From Leptospiraceae bacterium (GTDB lineage Bacteria > Spirochaetota > Leptospiria > Leptospirales > Leptospiraceae): a DNA stretch of 64,000 bases. This document shows, one piece after another, positions 51,807-60,813 of this stretch (the stretch's first letter is position 1; each line of letters opens with the position of its first letter). The stretch is from positions 124,001 to 188,000 of the forward strand of contig JACKPA010000001.1 in NCBI GenBank assembly GCA_024233865.1, written 5' to 3'. The notes below the pieces were generated by a model, which was not told where the DNA came from, did not search any database, and was given only the letters and a program-made list of their open reading frames with translations. Position numbers and translations under genes: made by a program.

Positions 51807-52508
51807 ATTTTGAATATCAGACCTTGATGCTCGATTTTTGAGTATCACTTTATAAGAGATGATAAAATCTCTCACCTTAGGAACTCCTTTTTGCTTATGT
51901 TCCAATACCCATCTAGTTGCGTCGTTTCTCATAATGGTAGCGAGTTCGCTAATCCGAGGAACTCTATGGTAAAAATTTACATTTTCCACTTTTCCTGTTT
52001 CTCCGTTTAACTTTACCATCACAATTCCATCATCCGAATAGTTCACCTTATCAAACTTACTCAATTCTTCCATTATTAGCTGGTCACCGCCTGAATCTTT
52101 TTTGCGAATTACATCATCAGTCCCTCTAATTTGCCTCAAAACATAACCTTCGCTTGACATTACAACCCGAAAAAATTCCCTTTTATCAGTGGACGGATTT
52201 TTGAAATGGTCATAATCACTAGGCAGAATATTTACGTATTGCTCATTTTCATCCACAACTTTTTCGTTTTCACCTCCTGGGTTCGCAATACCGGTCTGCT
52301 GTGGGTAGTAATAGTTTCCTTGTTGGTTGGGATAGTTAGGGTAATAATTGTTGTTTGGTTGAGCTTCAACAGAAGCCGGTTCTAAAAGAATTTTGGATTC
52401 TTCTTTCACACTTTCACCACCAGCGGTAAAACATCCAATAGGCAGAAATACAGAGAAAAGTACGAGATTGTACAAAATATTATTTTTTAGATATTTTAAA
52501 GTTTTCAT
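51777..52508 (-). CDS. Lipoprotein with Pro/Asn/Tyr-rich linker and TonB-like C-terminal domain
   Basis: A 243-residue protein starting at the ATG at 52508, with an AGAGG site 8 bases upstream. The leader ends LFSVFLPIGCFTAGG (lipobox PIGC). Residues about 40-75 are a flexible YYPNYPNQQGNYYYPQQ linker. The C-terminal half (EFFRVVMSSEGYVLRQI, VKLNGETGKVENV) resembles a TonB C-terminal or periplasmic interaction domain. Its role is unknown. It lies next to the RND pump on the same strand with 110 bases between them, and the two may cooperate. Confidence 0.6.
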   Translation of the reverse strand: MKTLKYLKNNILYNLVLFSVFLPIGCFTAGGESVKEESKILLEPASVEAQPNNNYYPNYPNQQGNYYYPQQTGIANPGGENEKVVDENEQYVNILPSDYDHFKNPSTDKREFFRVVMSSEGYVLRQIRGTDDVIRKKDSGGDQLIMEELSKFDKVNYSDDGIVMVKLNGETGKVENVNFYHRVPRISELATIMRNDATRWVLEHKQKGVPKVRDFIISYKVILKNRASRSDIQNIIRNKKSKH

Positions 52509-52618
52509 TCGAATTCCTCTCAAAGTTAATGAATAGCGAAGCTGTACCTAAAAAGCAAAGCCAAATACGTTCGTGTATGTAGTGACAAAAATGGAAGATG
52601 CTACTTCAGGGTCAACCT

Positions 52619-55600
52619 TTAATTTAAGCCCGTTGGCACTTCCGGTCTAAACTTGCTTTCAATAAATTCCCTAAACGTATCAATATAACCATACACTGCC
52701 GGAACAACAATCAAAGTAACCAAAGTGGATACAAACAATCCGCCAATAATAGCAATTCCCATTGCCGTTCGGGATTTTGCGGCTTCTCCCAGTCCAAGAG
52801 CAATAGGCAATGTTCCGGCAATCATGGCAAGTGAAGTCATAAGTATGGGTCTTAGCCTGGTTTGTCCCGCTTTAAAAATCGCATCGCTACGACTTAGTCC
52901 GGCTCTTACACCTTCCATAGCGTGGTCAACAAGCAAGATCGAGTTTTTGGTGACAAGACCCATCAAGAGAATGATCCCTATCATACTAAAAATGTTTAGC
53001 ATTTCTCCTGTTAAAGCGAGAGAGAAGAAAGCTCCTGATATAGCGGGTGGAATGGCGAATAAAATTGTTAAAGGAGTGATAAAAGACTCATACAAGCTTG
53101 CAAGCACCAAATAAATAAACACCAAAGCAAGACCAAAAGCTAAAATGATATTTTCAATCAATTCTCTAAAATCCTCTGATTGTCCTATAAAACTATAATT
53201 CACACCTGGTGGTTTGGGAATTTCTTCGTTTAGAATTTTCTTGGCTTTTTCCGTAGCACTTGCTATCGCTCCATTGGGAGCTAAATTGGCATAAACCTGT
53301 ATTACCCTTGATCTATCCTGTCTGAATATCCGAGCTGGTCCGTAGTCGTTTACCGTATGGCTAATAGCTGACAGAGGAATCATACGATATGCCATATTGG
53401 GTACAAAAGTAGATTCATAAGCTGACTTTAAATCCCTTTGCTCCGGTTTTAATCGCATACGAATGTCATACTCAATTCCCTTGTCATGCAGTTTTCCCAC
53501 AACTCCACCGGCAATGTGGTATCGCAACTCAGACCCGGCTACACCTGGAGTAACACCAACTTCTTGCATCTTTTCCGGTTCGAGCTTAATTTGAAATTCC
53601 GGTTTTCCGCCTTGGTAGGTTGTTCCTATGTCTGTTATGTCGCTTATGGTTTCCAATTTAGCCATTACTTCTTTGGAATATTTGTCTAATACTTCCAAAT
53701 CATCTCCCATCAAAAGAAGATAAAAGGGGTATTGGTTACCGCCACCAACCATACTGAAATCATTTACTTTGGGTTTTGCATATTGGAACTCTCTTAAGAT
53801 TTTGCGTATATTGTTTTTTACATTTGCTGTAGACAAATTTCTTTCAACAGCTGGAACCAAACCTACGGAAAGAATGGCAATATTAGATTCACCCTCTTGG
53901 GTTCCGACTAAGGTTGTCATGTAGTCCAGCTCTTTGAGGGCTTTTAATTTTTCTTCTACTTTCAAAACCGTTTCATAAGTACCATCCAAGCTTGTTCCAG
54001 GTGGAAGTTCCAAATAAACCATAAATTCACCTTGGTCATTCGGTGGCATAAAGGTCTTTTTCACAATGGCTAAGGTTGCCAAACTCGCAAAAAATACAAG
54101 AGTAACTGCAAGTAAAACTACCCAAGGATAACAGAGACAAAATTTCATTACATACTCATAAGCCCTATCTAGAGAGTCTTGGAATCGTTCAAAAAGGCGG
54201 ATCACAAAATTGGGTTTTTTGTGGAGATTTCCAGCAAAATAGGCACTTAGCATGGGAGCAACTGTTAAAGCGTCAAAGCTACTGATAAGCATAGCAAACA
54301 CAACAGTCAACCCAAACTGTTTAAAAAATTGCCCAACCATCCCTTGCAAAAACCCGATAGGAAGGAAAACGGCAATAATTGTAGCGGTGGTAGCAATTAC
54401 AGCAAGCATTACCTCTGTAGTTCCCTTCTCAGCGGCTTCCGGAACTGGCATTCCTTCTTCAAGCTTTCGGAATATATTCTCCCTGACAACAATAGCATCA
54501 TCCACAAGAAGTCCAACTGTAAGAGAAAGAGCCAGAAGACTCATCACATTTATACTAAATCCCATTGCCAACATAAGTATAAACGCACCAAGCAAGCTAT
54601 TGGGTAAAGCCAAGCCCGTAATGATCGTAGAGCGAATGTTTCCCAAAAACAAATATACAACCACAACAGCCAAAATAATTCCTAAGATGATGGCAATACT
54701 CACATCTTCTATATTGAAACGAATCCATTTGGAACTGTCAAAAATTAACCTGAGTTTAGGAGCAGTCGAAACTATTTTGGAGTCTTTTTTGGAAGACTTT
54801 TCGTTTTTTTGTAACTCCTCATTAATGTGTTTTACCTTTTCAATGACATCATTGGCAACTTGAACCGTATTCGAACCGGATTGCTTATAAACATCCAAAA
54901 AAATACATTGGATCTTTTCTCGTTTCAAAACTTGTCTTTCTCTTTGGATACCCAAAAAAGTATAAATAAAAGGAATGGGTTTTCGTTCTTCAACAGGAGC
55001 ATAAAGATAACCCTTTGTAGTCTCTTCCTCTGTTCCGTCAATGACCTTTCCGATTTCCCCTATTGTGACACCGTTTCCGTAATCACCGGAAAAAGAGACT
55101 ACGGCATTTTCAATCTGTTTAAGATTATCAAACTCTCCAATTGTGCGGTAGCTGGTTTCCGTAGATCCCAAACTATTTTTCCCTACCGGAATATTACTGC
55201 CTGCACTTTTTAGCTGATTGGATATAACAACAGCCGGAACTTTATATGAATTTAGTTTATCCCTATCCAATTCGATCTGAACTTCTCGCCTAACACCACC
55301 GGAAATCTTGATACTACCAACATTTGGTATTCTTTCCAATTGCGGTTTAATCTTTTCTTTGGCAAGGTCATACAATTTTTCTGCCGGAAGGTCTGCCGAA
55401 AGAGCAAATTTTACAATGGATTGGTCTGCCGGATCAAAGCGAATTACTAATGGCTCTTCAATTCCATCCGGTAGATTTCTCCTTACTCTAGCTGTTTTAT
55501 CTCTGACTTGCTGCTCTGCGTATTTTATATCAGTGGAAAGAGTAAATTCCGCCACAACAACCGAAAGGCTTTCTTGATTTCTGGAAGTAAGACGCTTCAA

Positions 55601-55828
55601 TCCCGAAATTGAGCTTAGTTCTTCTTCTAAGGGTTTTGAAATCAGATTTTCCACTTCTTCAGGGCTTGCCCCTCTATAGATAGTTTGAACCGTAACAACC
55701 GGAATATTCACATCCGGAAATAAGTCTACGCCAAGCCGGTTCAACGATACCCAGCCGGTAATTAACATCAAAATAACGATACTGCTTATAAAAATTGGTC
55801 TTTGGATGGAAAATTTTGCTATATTCAT
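52619..55828 (-). CDS. RND-family efflux pump (HAE1/AcrB type)
   Basis: A 1069-residue inner-membrane transporter. It begins IQRPIFISSIVILMLITGW with GVDLFPDVNIPVV and GASPEEVENLISKPLEEEL, the RND N-terminus. Motifs LLVDDAIVVREN and ATIIAVFLPIGFL in the first half, and GLVTKNSILLVDHAM in the second, are the proton-relay regions. It expels lipophilic drugs or lipids with a membrane-fusion protein and an outer channel. Neither partner is next to it here. The DD pair expected in span 4 is present (VDDAIV). It may act in an operon whose partners lie elsewhere. Confidence 0.9.
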   Translation of the reverse strand: MNIAKFSIQRPIFISSIVILMLITGWVSLNRLGVDLFPDVNIPVVTVQTIYRGASPEEVENLISKPLEEELSSISGLKRLTSRNQESLSVVVAEFTLSTDIKYAEQQVRDKTARVRRNLPDGIEEPLVIRFDPADQSIVKFALSADLPAEKLYDLAKEKIKPQLERIPNVGSIKISGGVRREVQIELDRDKLNSYKVPAVVISNQLKSAGSNIPVGKNSLGSTETSYRTIGEFDNLKQIENAVVSFSGDYGNGVTIGEIGKVIDGTEEETTKGYLYAPVEERKPIPFIYTFLGIQRERQVLKREKIQCIFLDVYKQSGSNTVQVANDVIEKVKHINEELQKNEKSSKKDSKIVSTAPKLRLIFDSSKWIRFNIEDVSIAIILGIILAVVVVYLFLGNIRSTIITGLALPNSLLGAFILMLAMGFSINVMSLLALSLTVGLLVDDAIVVRENIFRKLEEGMPVPEAAEKGTTEVMLAVIATTATIIAVFLPIGFLQGMVGQFFKQFGLTVVFAMLISSFDALTVAPMLSAYFAGNLHKKPNFVIRLFERFQDSLDRAYEYVMKFCLCYPWVVLLAVTLVFFASLATLAIVKKTFMPPNDQGEFMVYLELPPGTSLDGTYETVLKVEEKLKALKELDYMTTLVGTQEGESNIAILSVGLVPAVERNLSTANVKNNIRKILREFQYAKPKVNDFSMVGGGNQYPFYLLLMGDDLEVLDKYSKEVMAKLETISDITDIGTTYQGGKPEFQIKLEPEKMQEVGVTPGVAGSELRYHIAGGVVGKLHDKGIEYDIRMRLKPEQRDLKSAYESTFVPNMAYRMIPLSAISHTVNDYGPARIFRQDRSRVIQVYANLAPNGAIASATEKAKKILNEEIPKPPGVNYSFIGQSEDFRELIENIILAFGLALVFIYLVLASLYESFITPLTILFAIPPAISGAFFSLALTGEMLNIFSMIGIILLMGLVTKNSILLVDHAMEGVRAGLSRSDAIFKAGQTRLRPILMTSLAMIAGTLPIALGLGEAAKSRTAMGIAIIGGLFVSTLVTLIVVPAVYGYIDTFREFIESKFRPEVPTGLN

Positions 55829-55918
55829 AAGAATTTTTATGGTGAATCCTTCAATTCACACTCTCTTTTGAAGTTGTTTTCTTGCCAAAATTCTTTGTCA
55901 AACAATTACGAATATTTT

Positions 55919-56191
55919 TTAGAACAAATCTTCTTCTTCCGCTTCGTATTTTTCTTCTTTTTTTGTCTTTTTAGCATTTTCTTTTACGATTTGTCCGTTT
56001 GGAGCTTTGGATAAAAATTCTATTTTACCCTCTGCTTCTTTGAGACGATCTGAGCAGGTATTTTTTAGCTCCATTCCTCTTTCATAAGCTTTAATAGATT
56101 CTTCAAGCGTCAATTGTCCTCTTTCAAGCTTATCTGCTATTTCTTCTAGCTCGGAAAGTGCTTCTTCAAAAGAAATTTGTTTTGTTTTCAT
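55919..56191 (-). CDS. xseB: Exodeoxyribonuclease VII small subunit
   Basis: A 90-residue helical protein with the XseB signature SFEEALSELEEIADKLERGQ, then LEESIKAYERGMELKNTC, followed by an acidic tail. It binds XseA and helps degrade single-stranded DNA. xseA is not in the window. It is the last gene read in the minus direction before the RND pump, which may share its transcript after a 90-base gap. Confidence 0.9.
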   Translation of the reverse strand: MKTKQISFEEALSELEEIADKLERGQLTLEESIKAYERGMELKNTCSDRLKEAEGKIEFLSKAPNGQIVKENAKKTKKEEKYEAEEEDLF

Positions 56192-56280
56192 AAATTATTT
56201 AATCCATCATTTTTATTCTTAACCTAACGTTTTTCGGCTTAATTTTTTGCAAAATCAAAAAAAGCCAAAAAAGAAATTTC

Positions 56281-57078
56281 TTAATGAAAAATATTATCTT
56301 GACTCGGAAAAACTCTTGATTTTACTTCCGTATCATAATTTCGGATTGCTTCACCAACAACAGAATGTAAATTTGCGTATTTTTTTAAAAATTTCGGATG
56401 AAAACTCGAATCAACTCCCAAAAGATCATTAATTACCAATACCTGACCGTCTGTTCCCCTGCCTGCACCTATGCCTATGGTAGGAATTTCTATGCTATTG
56501 GTAATCTCTAAGCCCAATTTTTCCGGTATCATCTCCAAAACAATAGCAAAGGCACCGGACTCTTCCATGTCTACCGCACCTTTTGCTATTTTTTGAGCTG
56601 CATCCGCCTCTCTTCCCTGAATTTTGTGACCGCCAAGTGTGTTATGAGATTGAGGAGTCAAACCAAGGTGACCCATTACCGGAATACCGATTTCAACTAG
56701 CCGAAGCGTTAATTCCAGAATAAATTCCGAGTTACTTTCGATTTTTACTGCATCACAATTTGTTTCTTTTAGGGCTTTTCCGGCTGATTCGATCCCTCTT
56801 TCAATTGAAATATGATAAGAAAGAAAGGGTAAATCACAGATAATGAGTTTATTAGGGGCTCCTCTTTTTACAGCTTTCGTATGATAAATCATTTCATCAA
56901 GCGTAACTGGTATGGTAGAACTGTTGCCTTGAAAAACCATTCCCAAGGAATCACCTACCAAAATCGAATCAATATCCGTTCCTGCAATAATTCTGGCAAA
57001 ACTCGAATCGTAACAAGTTATCATAGATATAGGTTCTTTTTTTTTCTTTTTTTCTTTATAAAAATTTATAATATTCAT
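56281..57078 (-). CDS. panB: 3-methyl-2-oxobutanoate hydroxymethyltransferase PanB
   Basis: A 265-residue enzyme that adds a hydroxymethyl group from methylene-tetrahydrofolate to alpha-ketoisovalerate, giving ketopantoate for coenzyme A. Motifs: MITCYDSSFARIIAG, DSILVGDSLGMVFQG (metal-binding Asp), MGHLGLTPQS and AIVLEMIPEKL (catalytic Glu). I take the ATG at 57078, which overlaps the end of folK by 23 bases; a TTG at 57087 is possible. The link with folK and the folate cofactor it uses is sensible. Confidence 0.95.
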   Translation of the reverse strand: MNIINFYKEKKKKKEPISMITCYDSSFARIIAGTDIDSILVGDSLGMVFQGNSSTIPVTLDEMIYHTKAVKRGAPNKLIICDLPFLSYHISIERGIESAGKALKETNCDAVKIESNSEFILELTLRLVEIGIPVMGHLGLTPQSHNTLGGHKIQGREADAAQKIAKGAVDMEESGAFAIVLEMIPEKLGLEITNSIEIPTIGIGAGRGTDGQVLVINDLLGVDSSFHPKFLKKYANLHSVVGEAIRNYDTEVKSRVFPSQDNIFH

Positions 57079-57517
57079 GTTTATCAAACCTGCTGTAAAC
57101 AGATTCTTCTCCTATGTTCAAAATTAATTCCTTTATAAAAGGTCTAGTGTAAAGAGAGCTATGCGGAATGATTAATTTTTTTGTGTAAATAATTCTATCC
57201 GAATAGGTTAATATATCAATATCGATTTCTCTTGGTCCTTTGTCAAACCTCCTGATCCTTCCTATTTTCACTTCGATATTTTGAAGTGTTTCTAGCAGTT
57301 CATAAGGTTGTAGTTTTGTCAAAATTTTAATAATAACATTCAAAAAATCCGGTTGTGAGGTTACTTCTAGAGCTTTTGTATTGATAATTTCAGATTGTTT
57401 AAGTATTTCCGTTTGCGGTATATACGAAATTTCTGATATGGCTTTTTGAAGATGGATTTCCCTGCGACCAACATTAGAACCTATGGAAATAAGAGAATCG
57501 TACAACATAATGACCAT
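57056..57517 (-). CDS. folK: Dihydropterin pyrophosphokinase FolK (HPPK)
   Basis: A 153-residue enzyme that pyrophosphorylates 6-hydroxymethyl-dihydropterin, a step of folate synthesis. It has SIGSNVGRREIHLQKAI at the start, KALEVTSQPDFLNVI in the middle and RRFDKGPREIDIDILTY at the metal-binding loop (two Asp). Its ATG at 57517 abuts the stop of the DnaC-like gene. ATG at 57508 is also possible. It forms an overlapping block with panB. Confidence 0.93.
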   Translation of the reverse strand: MVIMLYDSLISIGSNVGRREIHLQKAISEISYIPQTEILKQSEIINTKALEVTSQPDFLNVIIKILTKLQPYELLETLQNIEVKIGRIRRFDKGPREIDIDILTYSDRIIYTKKLIIPHSSLYTRPFIKELILNIGEESVYSRFDKHEYYKFL

Positions 57518-58393
57518 TTAGCTAAATTTTAGCCTGTAATCCGAACATTCTAACTGTAAAGGTATTGTCATTTCATTCAATCTGGAAAAAATCCGCCCGT
57601 TCCATTTTCCTTTCCAATCATTAAGAGAAGAATTGGACGTGAGTAGGGTGATTTTCTTTCTTTCATACCTTGAGTCGATTAAATCATATAATTTCTCATT
57701 TACCCAGTCGGATTCCCTGTGAACTCCAAAATCATCAATAACAAGGACATCTACATTTGTAAATTCTTCTTCTATAAATCGCTCTTGTCCGTGAAAATCA
57801 CTATCTTTTTGATAGGTGTCTTTTAGTGCATTCAAAAAATCTTTATTAATTTTTGCATAACGACAATTCGTTCCGTAACGAAAAATTAATTCGTTCAAAA
57901 TCACACAAGCAAGCAAAGTTTTGCCGGATCCTGTTCCGCCCCACAAGTACATTCCTTTTTTTTCTTTCATACGGGAATTGTTGCCGGGAACCGTCTGTTG
58001 CCACTTTTTAACCAATTCATCCGCCCAGTCATAAGCTACAAGCAAAGATATTGTATCCGTTTCTTCTTGCCTTGTATCAATCGAATTCAAAAATTTGAAT
58101 TTATACCTATGAGGTATATTTGATTTTTGTATTAATCTTTCTATATTTTTTAGATTAACCCTAGCAGAATGACAAAAACAAGGTATCATTTTATCTAATG
58201 ATTCTTCATAAGTCAGAAACGGTGGCTTTCCTTTTGATTGACAATTATAGCAATATTCTATCACACAATTGCATAGAATTAAAGCTCCCGAAGTTGAGCC
58301 GGATACAATTTCTTCCAAATAGAAACCAACTCCTCCACATATACTGCAATCCCTTACACCATCTTTAGATAAAATAATTTGATTTAATTTCAT
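57518..58393 (-). CDS. DnaC/DnaI-like AAA+ helicase-loader ATPase with Cys-rich N-terminus
   Basis: A 291-residue AAA+ ATPase. The first 75 residues hold zinc-ribbon-like Cys pairs (CSICGGVG, LCNC, CYNC, CFCHS). Walker A is LWGGTGSGKTLLACV, Walker B is VDVLVIDDFG, sensor-like TLLTSNSSLNDW follows, and an Arg finger lies near IFSRLNEM. Relatives of DnaC load the replicative helicase. Some transposition proteins (IstB) are similar, but no transposase is near and the gene heads a folate/pantothenate operon, so a housekeeping role is more likely. Confidence 0.8.
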   Translation of the reverse strand: MKLNQIILSKDGVRDCSICGGVGFYLEEIVSGSTSGALILCNCVIEYCYNCQSKGKPPFLTYEESLDKMIPCFCHSARVNLKNIERLIQKSNIPHRYKFKFLNSIDTRQEETDTISLLVAYDWADELVKKWQQTVPGNNSRMKEKKGMYLWGGTGSGKTLLACVILNELIFRYGTNCRYAKINKDFLNALKDTYQKDSDFHGQERFIEEEFTNVDVLVIDDFGVHRESDWVNEKLYDLIDSRYERKKITLLTSNSSLNDWKGKWNGRIFSRLNEMTIPLQLECSDYRLKFS

Positions 58394-58642
58394 AGTACTA
58401 TAGTAAATATTTTAGTGAATATTTTTTGAAAAAATATTCTTGATAAAGCAGATAGTATATACATCGTCTTTAAAATAATCGTTTATGTCTCTTAAATTTT
58501 AAAAATTACATTCTATAATTTAAAAATTATTGTTTATTCGATTGACCATATTAGCGATATTTCCGATATTATACTACAAGGAATTAGACTGAAATGTCGG
58601 TTCTGTAAAAAAAAAATTGGAAGAGATGTAAAGGTATAAACG

Positions 58643-59608
58643 ATGAAAAAAAATAGAGTACTATTAATCCTTTTACCACTGCTTTTATTGAGCGTTAATT
58701 TTCTTTATGCACAGGAAGAACCTGCAGCCCCTGCAGCGGCTCCTGCAGCTGACGCAGCCCAACCAGCAGGAGATCAAGGTGGAGGTGAGCCTAGTGATTT
58801 AAGAGGAGTTCCTATTTCCGGAGAACTATTTTCTGAAGAAGAAGAGAATAAAAGAAAAGCCGGACTTGATGGAGAAGATAAAAAAAGAACTTTAGATAAC
58901 CTAAAGCAAGAAGCTATGTGGAAAAACCCTGATTACAGGGGATACTACAAAGCTTTTGCTGATTTACACAAATTATCCAGAGCTTTTGCCAATAATAAGT
59001 ATAGATTAGCGTTATCAGCTTATCAATCTGGTATGAATACTGTATTAAAAATGAGAGAAGGTATAGATTTATACAGGAAAGAGCAAGCAGAGAAAAAGAG
59101 AATGAACGAAAAATACTACTGGCAAAAAATGGATCGTCGAGCCAGAGAAGAAGCTTATATTCATAAAGAAAAAATGGCTGCTAAGCTAGCTGCTGTTACA
59201 TATTTCACAAAGGCAATTAACCACCTTGACGAGATAGCTAACCCTGATCTAAGAGAGAGAAAAGAATTTAAAACTTTGCTTTCTGCAGTATATAGAGCTT
59301 GGGTTGTATCTGAATATGACACAGATAATCTTCCACAGTGTATCCCCATTCTTGAGCTTTATTTGGAAATAGATGACAATGAATTGGAATACCCTGCTCA
59401 TAAGTATCTTGCTAGTTGCTATGCTTTCGAAGAGAAAACATTAAAAAATTATGGTAAAGCTTCTACCGATCAGTTAGCAAAAATGAAATACAAAAAGAAT
59501 CTACATCTTTTAAGAGCTACTGAGTTAAAATACGGTAAAGGCTCTATTGAATATAAATATATTGTAGACCTAGTGAATAGAGATGAAGTGATCTCTGTTA
59601 GTCCTTAA
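58643..59608 (+). CDS. Secreted alpha-helical protein resembling leptospiral flagellar-coiling protein FcpA
   Basis: A 321-residue protein with a signal peptide (LLILLPLLLLSVNFLYAQ) and an Ala/Pro-rich linker (EEPAAPAAAPAADAAQPAG). The mature part is all helical, with LRGVPISGELFSEEEENK and TPR-like helices near the end (YLASCYAFEEKTLK). The organisation fits FcpA, a protein of the periplasmic flagellar sheath that shapes the filament in leptospires. I recall no closer match. It is monocistronic and ends at a good terminator. If confirmed, this gene places the host in Leptospirales. Confidence 0.5.
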   Translation: MKKNRVLLILLPLLLLSVNFLYAQEEPAAPAAAPAADAAQPAGDQGGGEPSDLRGVPISGELFSEEEENKRKAGLDGEDKKRTLDNLKQEAMWKNPDYRGYYKAFADLHKLSRAFANNKYRLALSAYQSGMNTVLKMREGIDLYRKEQAEKKRMNEKYYWQKMDRRAREEAYIHKEKMAAKLAAVTYFTKAINHLDEIANPDLRERKEFKTLLSAVYRAWVVSEYDTDNLPQCIPILELYLEIDDNELEYPAHKYLASCYAFEEKTLKNYGKASTDQLAKMKYKKNLHLLRATELKYGKGSIEYKYIVDLVNRDEVISVSP

Positions 59609-59638
59609 AAATATAGCTCTTTCCAATCAAAATAAGAT

Positions 59639-59660
59639 AACCCCCTTAGGGGGTTGTTTT
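59639..59660. terminator. Intrinsic terminator between convergent genes
   Basis: AACCCCC pairs with GGGGGTT around TTA, followed by GTTTTATTTG. It ends the FcpA-like gene and, read from the other strand, lies at the end of the MBL hydrolase gene. Confidence 0.8.
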
Positions 59661-60678
59661 ATTTGATCCAGCTGTATTTTTCGTAAGGTGGTTCGATTTC
59701 TTTGATGATAACTTCTCCGCTATTTATGTATTTGGAAACAATAGAGTGGATAATGCCTAGTGCCACTATATAGTAAGGGCTATTTATGACTTTTTCTCCC
59801 ATAGATAAAGCAACCAATTCAGCGAGATCGTAATCTTGTATTTTGAGTCTTCTAATGACTCCTTTTTCTAACATGGATAGTGTTTTAGAGACTAACTTAA
59901 TAGCTTTGAGAGGATTCTCTATTTCACTTCCATGGGCGGGAAGAAGTTTTTTTATAGGAAGCTTCATTAGCCTATCAAGAGATTTGTGATAATCACTAAG
60001 ATTACCATCTACTTCTGCATAAATAGCTGATATGTTTTCCAAAATGAGGTCTCCGGTAAAATATATACCTTCTCCAATGATATAAGGAGTTAAATGCCAT
60101 TTGTTGTGCCCTGGAGTATATAAAAATCCTATTTCTCTATCACCAACATCTATTATATCTCCTTCAACCAATTCAAGATCAATAAGAAGATTTCGGTTTA
60201 CTTTTTCTTTGTTCTCATAATACCCCTTCATAAACCTATTCATACCATCTTGAATTTTCTCGAATTTTTTCTTTCTAATATTCGAGTCATTAATTGCCTT
60301 GTAAATTAGTCTTTTTTCTGCTCTTTGGAAAGATTGCAGATAAGAAATATAGTCTCCAACTGCTTGGGACATACCTTTCATTCCATAAAATGTTGCATTA
60401 GAATAAAATTTTAGTGTTAGAGCAGCGCTGATATGATCAACATGATTGTGAGTATAAAAAATATGCTTAATTTTATGCAAAGACAGCCCTAACTTTTTTA
60501 AAGCTCTTTGCAGGATCCCAAGATTTTGTATAAATCCAGAATCTATAATAGCTGGCTCCGGGGAATTAATAATATAAACATTATTTGGAGCATAAAATGG
60601 CTGTGGAATTACCGTTTTGAAAATTCCAGGATAAACCTCTGTTACATCAGGTATAGAATCATATTTATAAACTTTCAT
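59659..60678 (-). CDS. Metallo-beta-lactamase-fold hydrolase
   Basis: A 339-residue MBL-fold protein. The metal motif is IFYTHNHVDHISAA (H-x-H-x-D-H), followed by TPGHNKWHLTPY and GIYFTGDLIL (metal Asp) and LLPAHGSEI (His). The C-terminal 100 residues are a helical region typical of LACTB2-like enzymes. Substrate could be a thioester, RNA or lactone; I cannot say which. It is read toward the FcpA-like gene and its start faces the hemerythrin gene. Confidence 0.85.
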   Translation of the reverse strand: MKVYKYDSIPDVTEVYPGIFKTVIPQPFYAPNNVYIINSPEPAIIDSGFIQNLGILQRALKKLGLSLHKIKHIFYTHNHVDHISAALTLKFYSNATFYGMKGMSQAVGDYISYLQSFQRAEKRLIYKAINDSNIRKKKFEKIQDGMNRFMKGYYENKEKVNRNLLIDLELVEGDIIDVGDREIGFLYTPGHNKWHLTPYIIGEGIYFTGDLILENISAIYAEVDGNLSDYHKSLDRLMKLPIKKLLPAHGSEIENPLKAIKLVSKTLSMLEKGVIRRLKIQDYDLAELVALSMGEKVINSPYYIVALGIIHSIVSKYINSGEVIIKEIEPPYEKYSWIK

Positions 60679-60740
60679 ACTTTTAAAAATAAATGCTTTA
60701 TTGCATACTTGTAAAGAAGATTATTAATTAAATTTTCCTT

Positions 60741-60768
60741 GTAGGGGCACGACGCGTCGTGCCCCTAC
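60741..60768. repeat. 28-base perfect palindrome, GC-rich
   Basis: GTAGGGGCACGACG followed by its exact reverse complement CGTCGTGCCCCTAC, then GCCCCTGC. It is the most GC-rich stretch nearby. It lies between divergent genes, 46 bases before the hemerythrin ATG. It shares the 'aggggc' start with the hairpin repeats elsewhere in the window. Confidence 0.8.
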
Positions 60769-60813
60769 GCCCCTGCTTAAACAAAATAAAATTGATCTTG
60801 CTAGAATAAAGAT

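Noticed and set aside
57518..58393. DnaC-like ATPase as an IstB transposition protein
   Set aside because: No IstA-type transposase or inverted repeats nearby, and it heads an operon with folK and panB.
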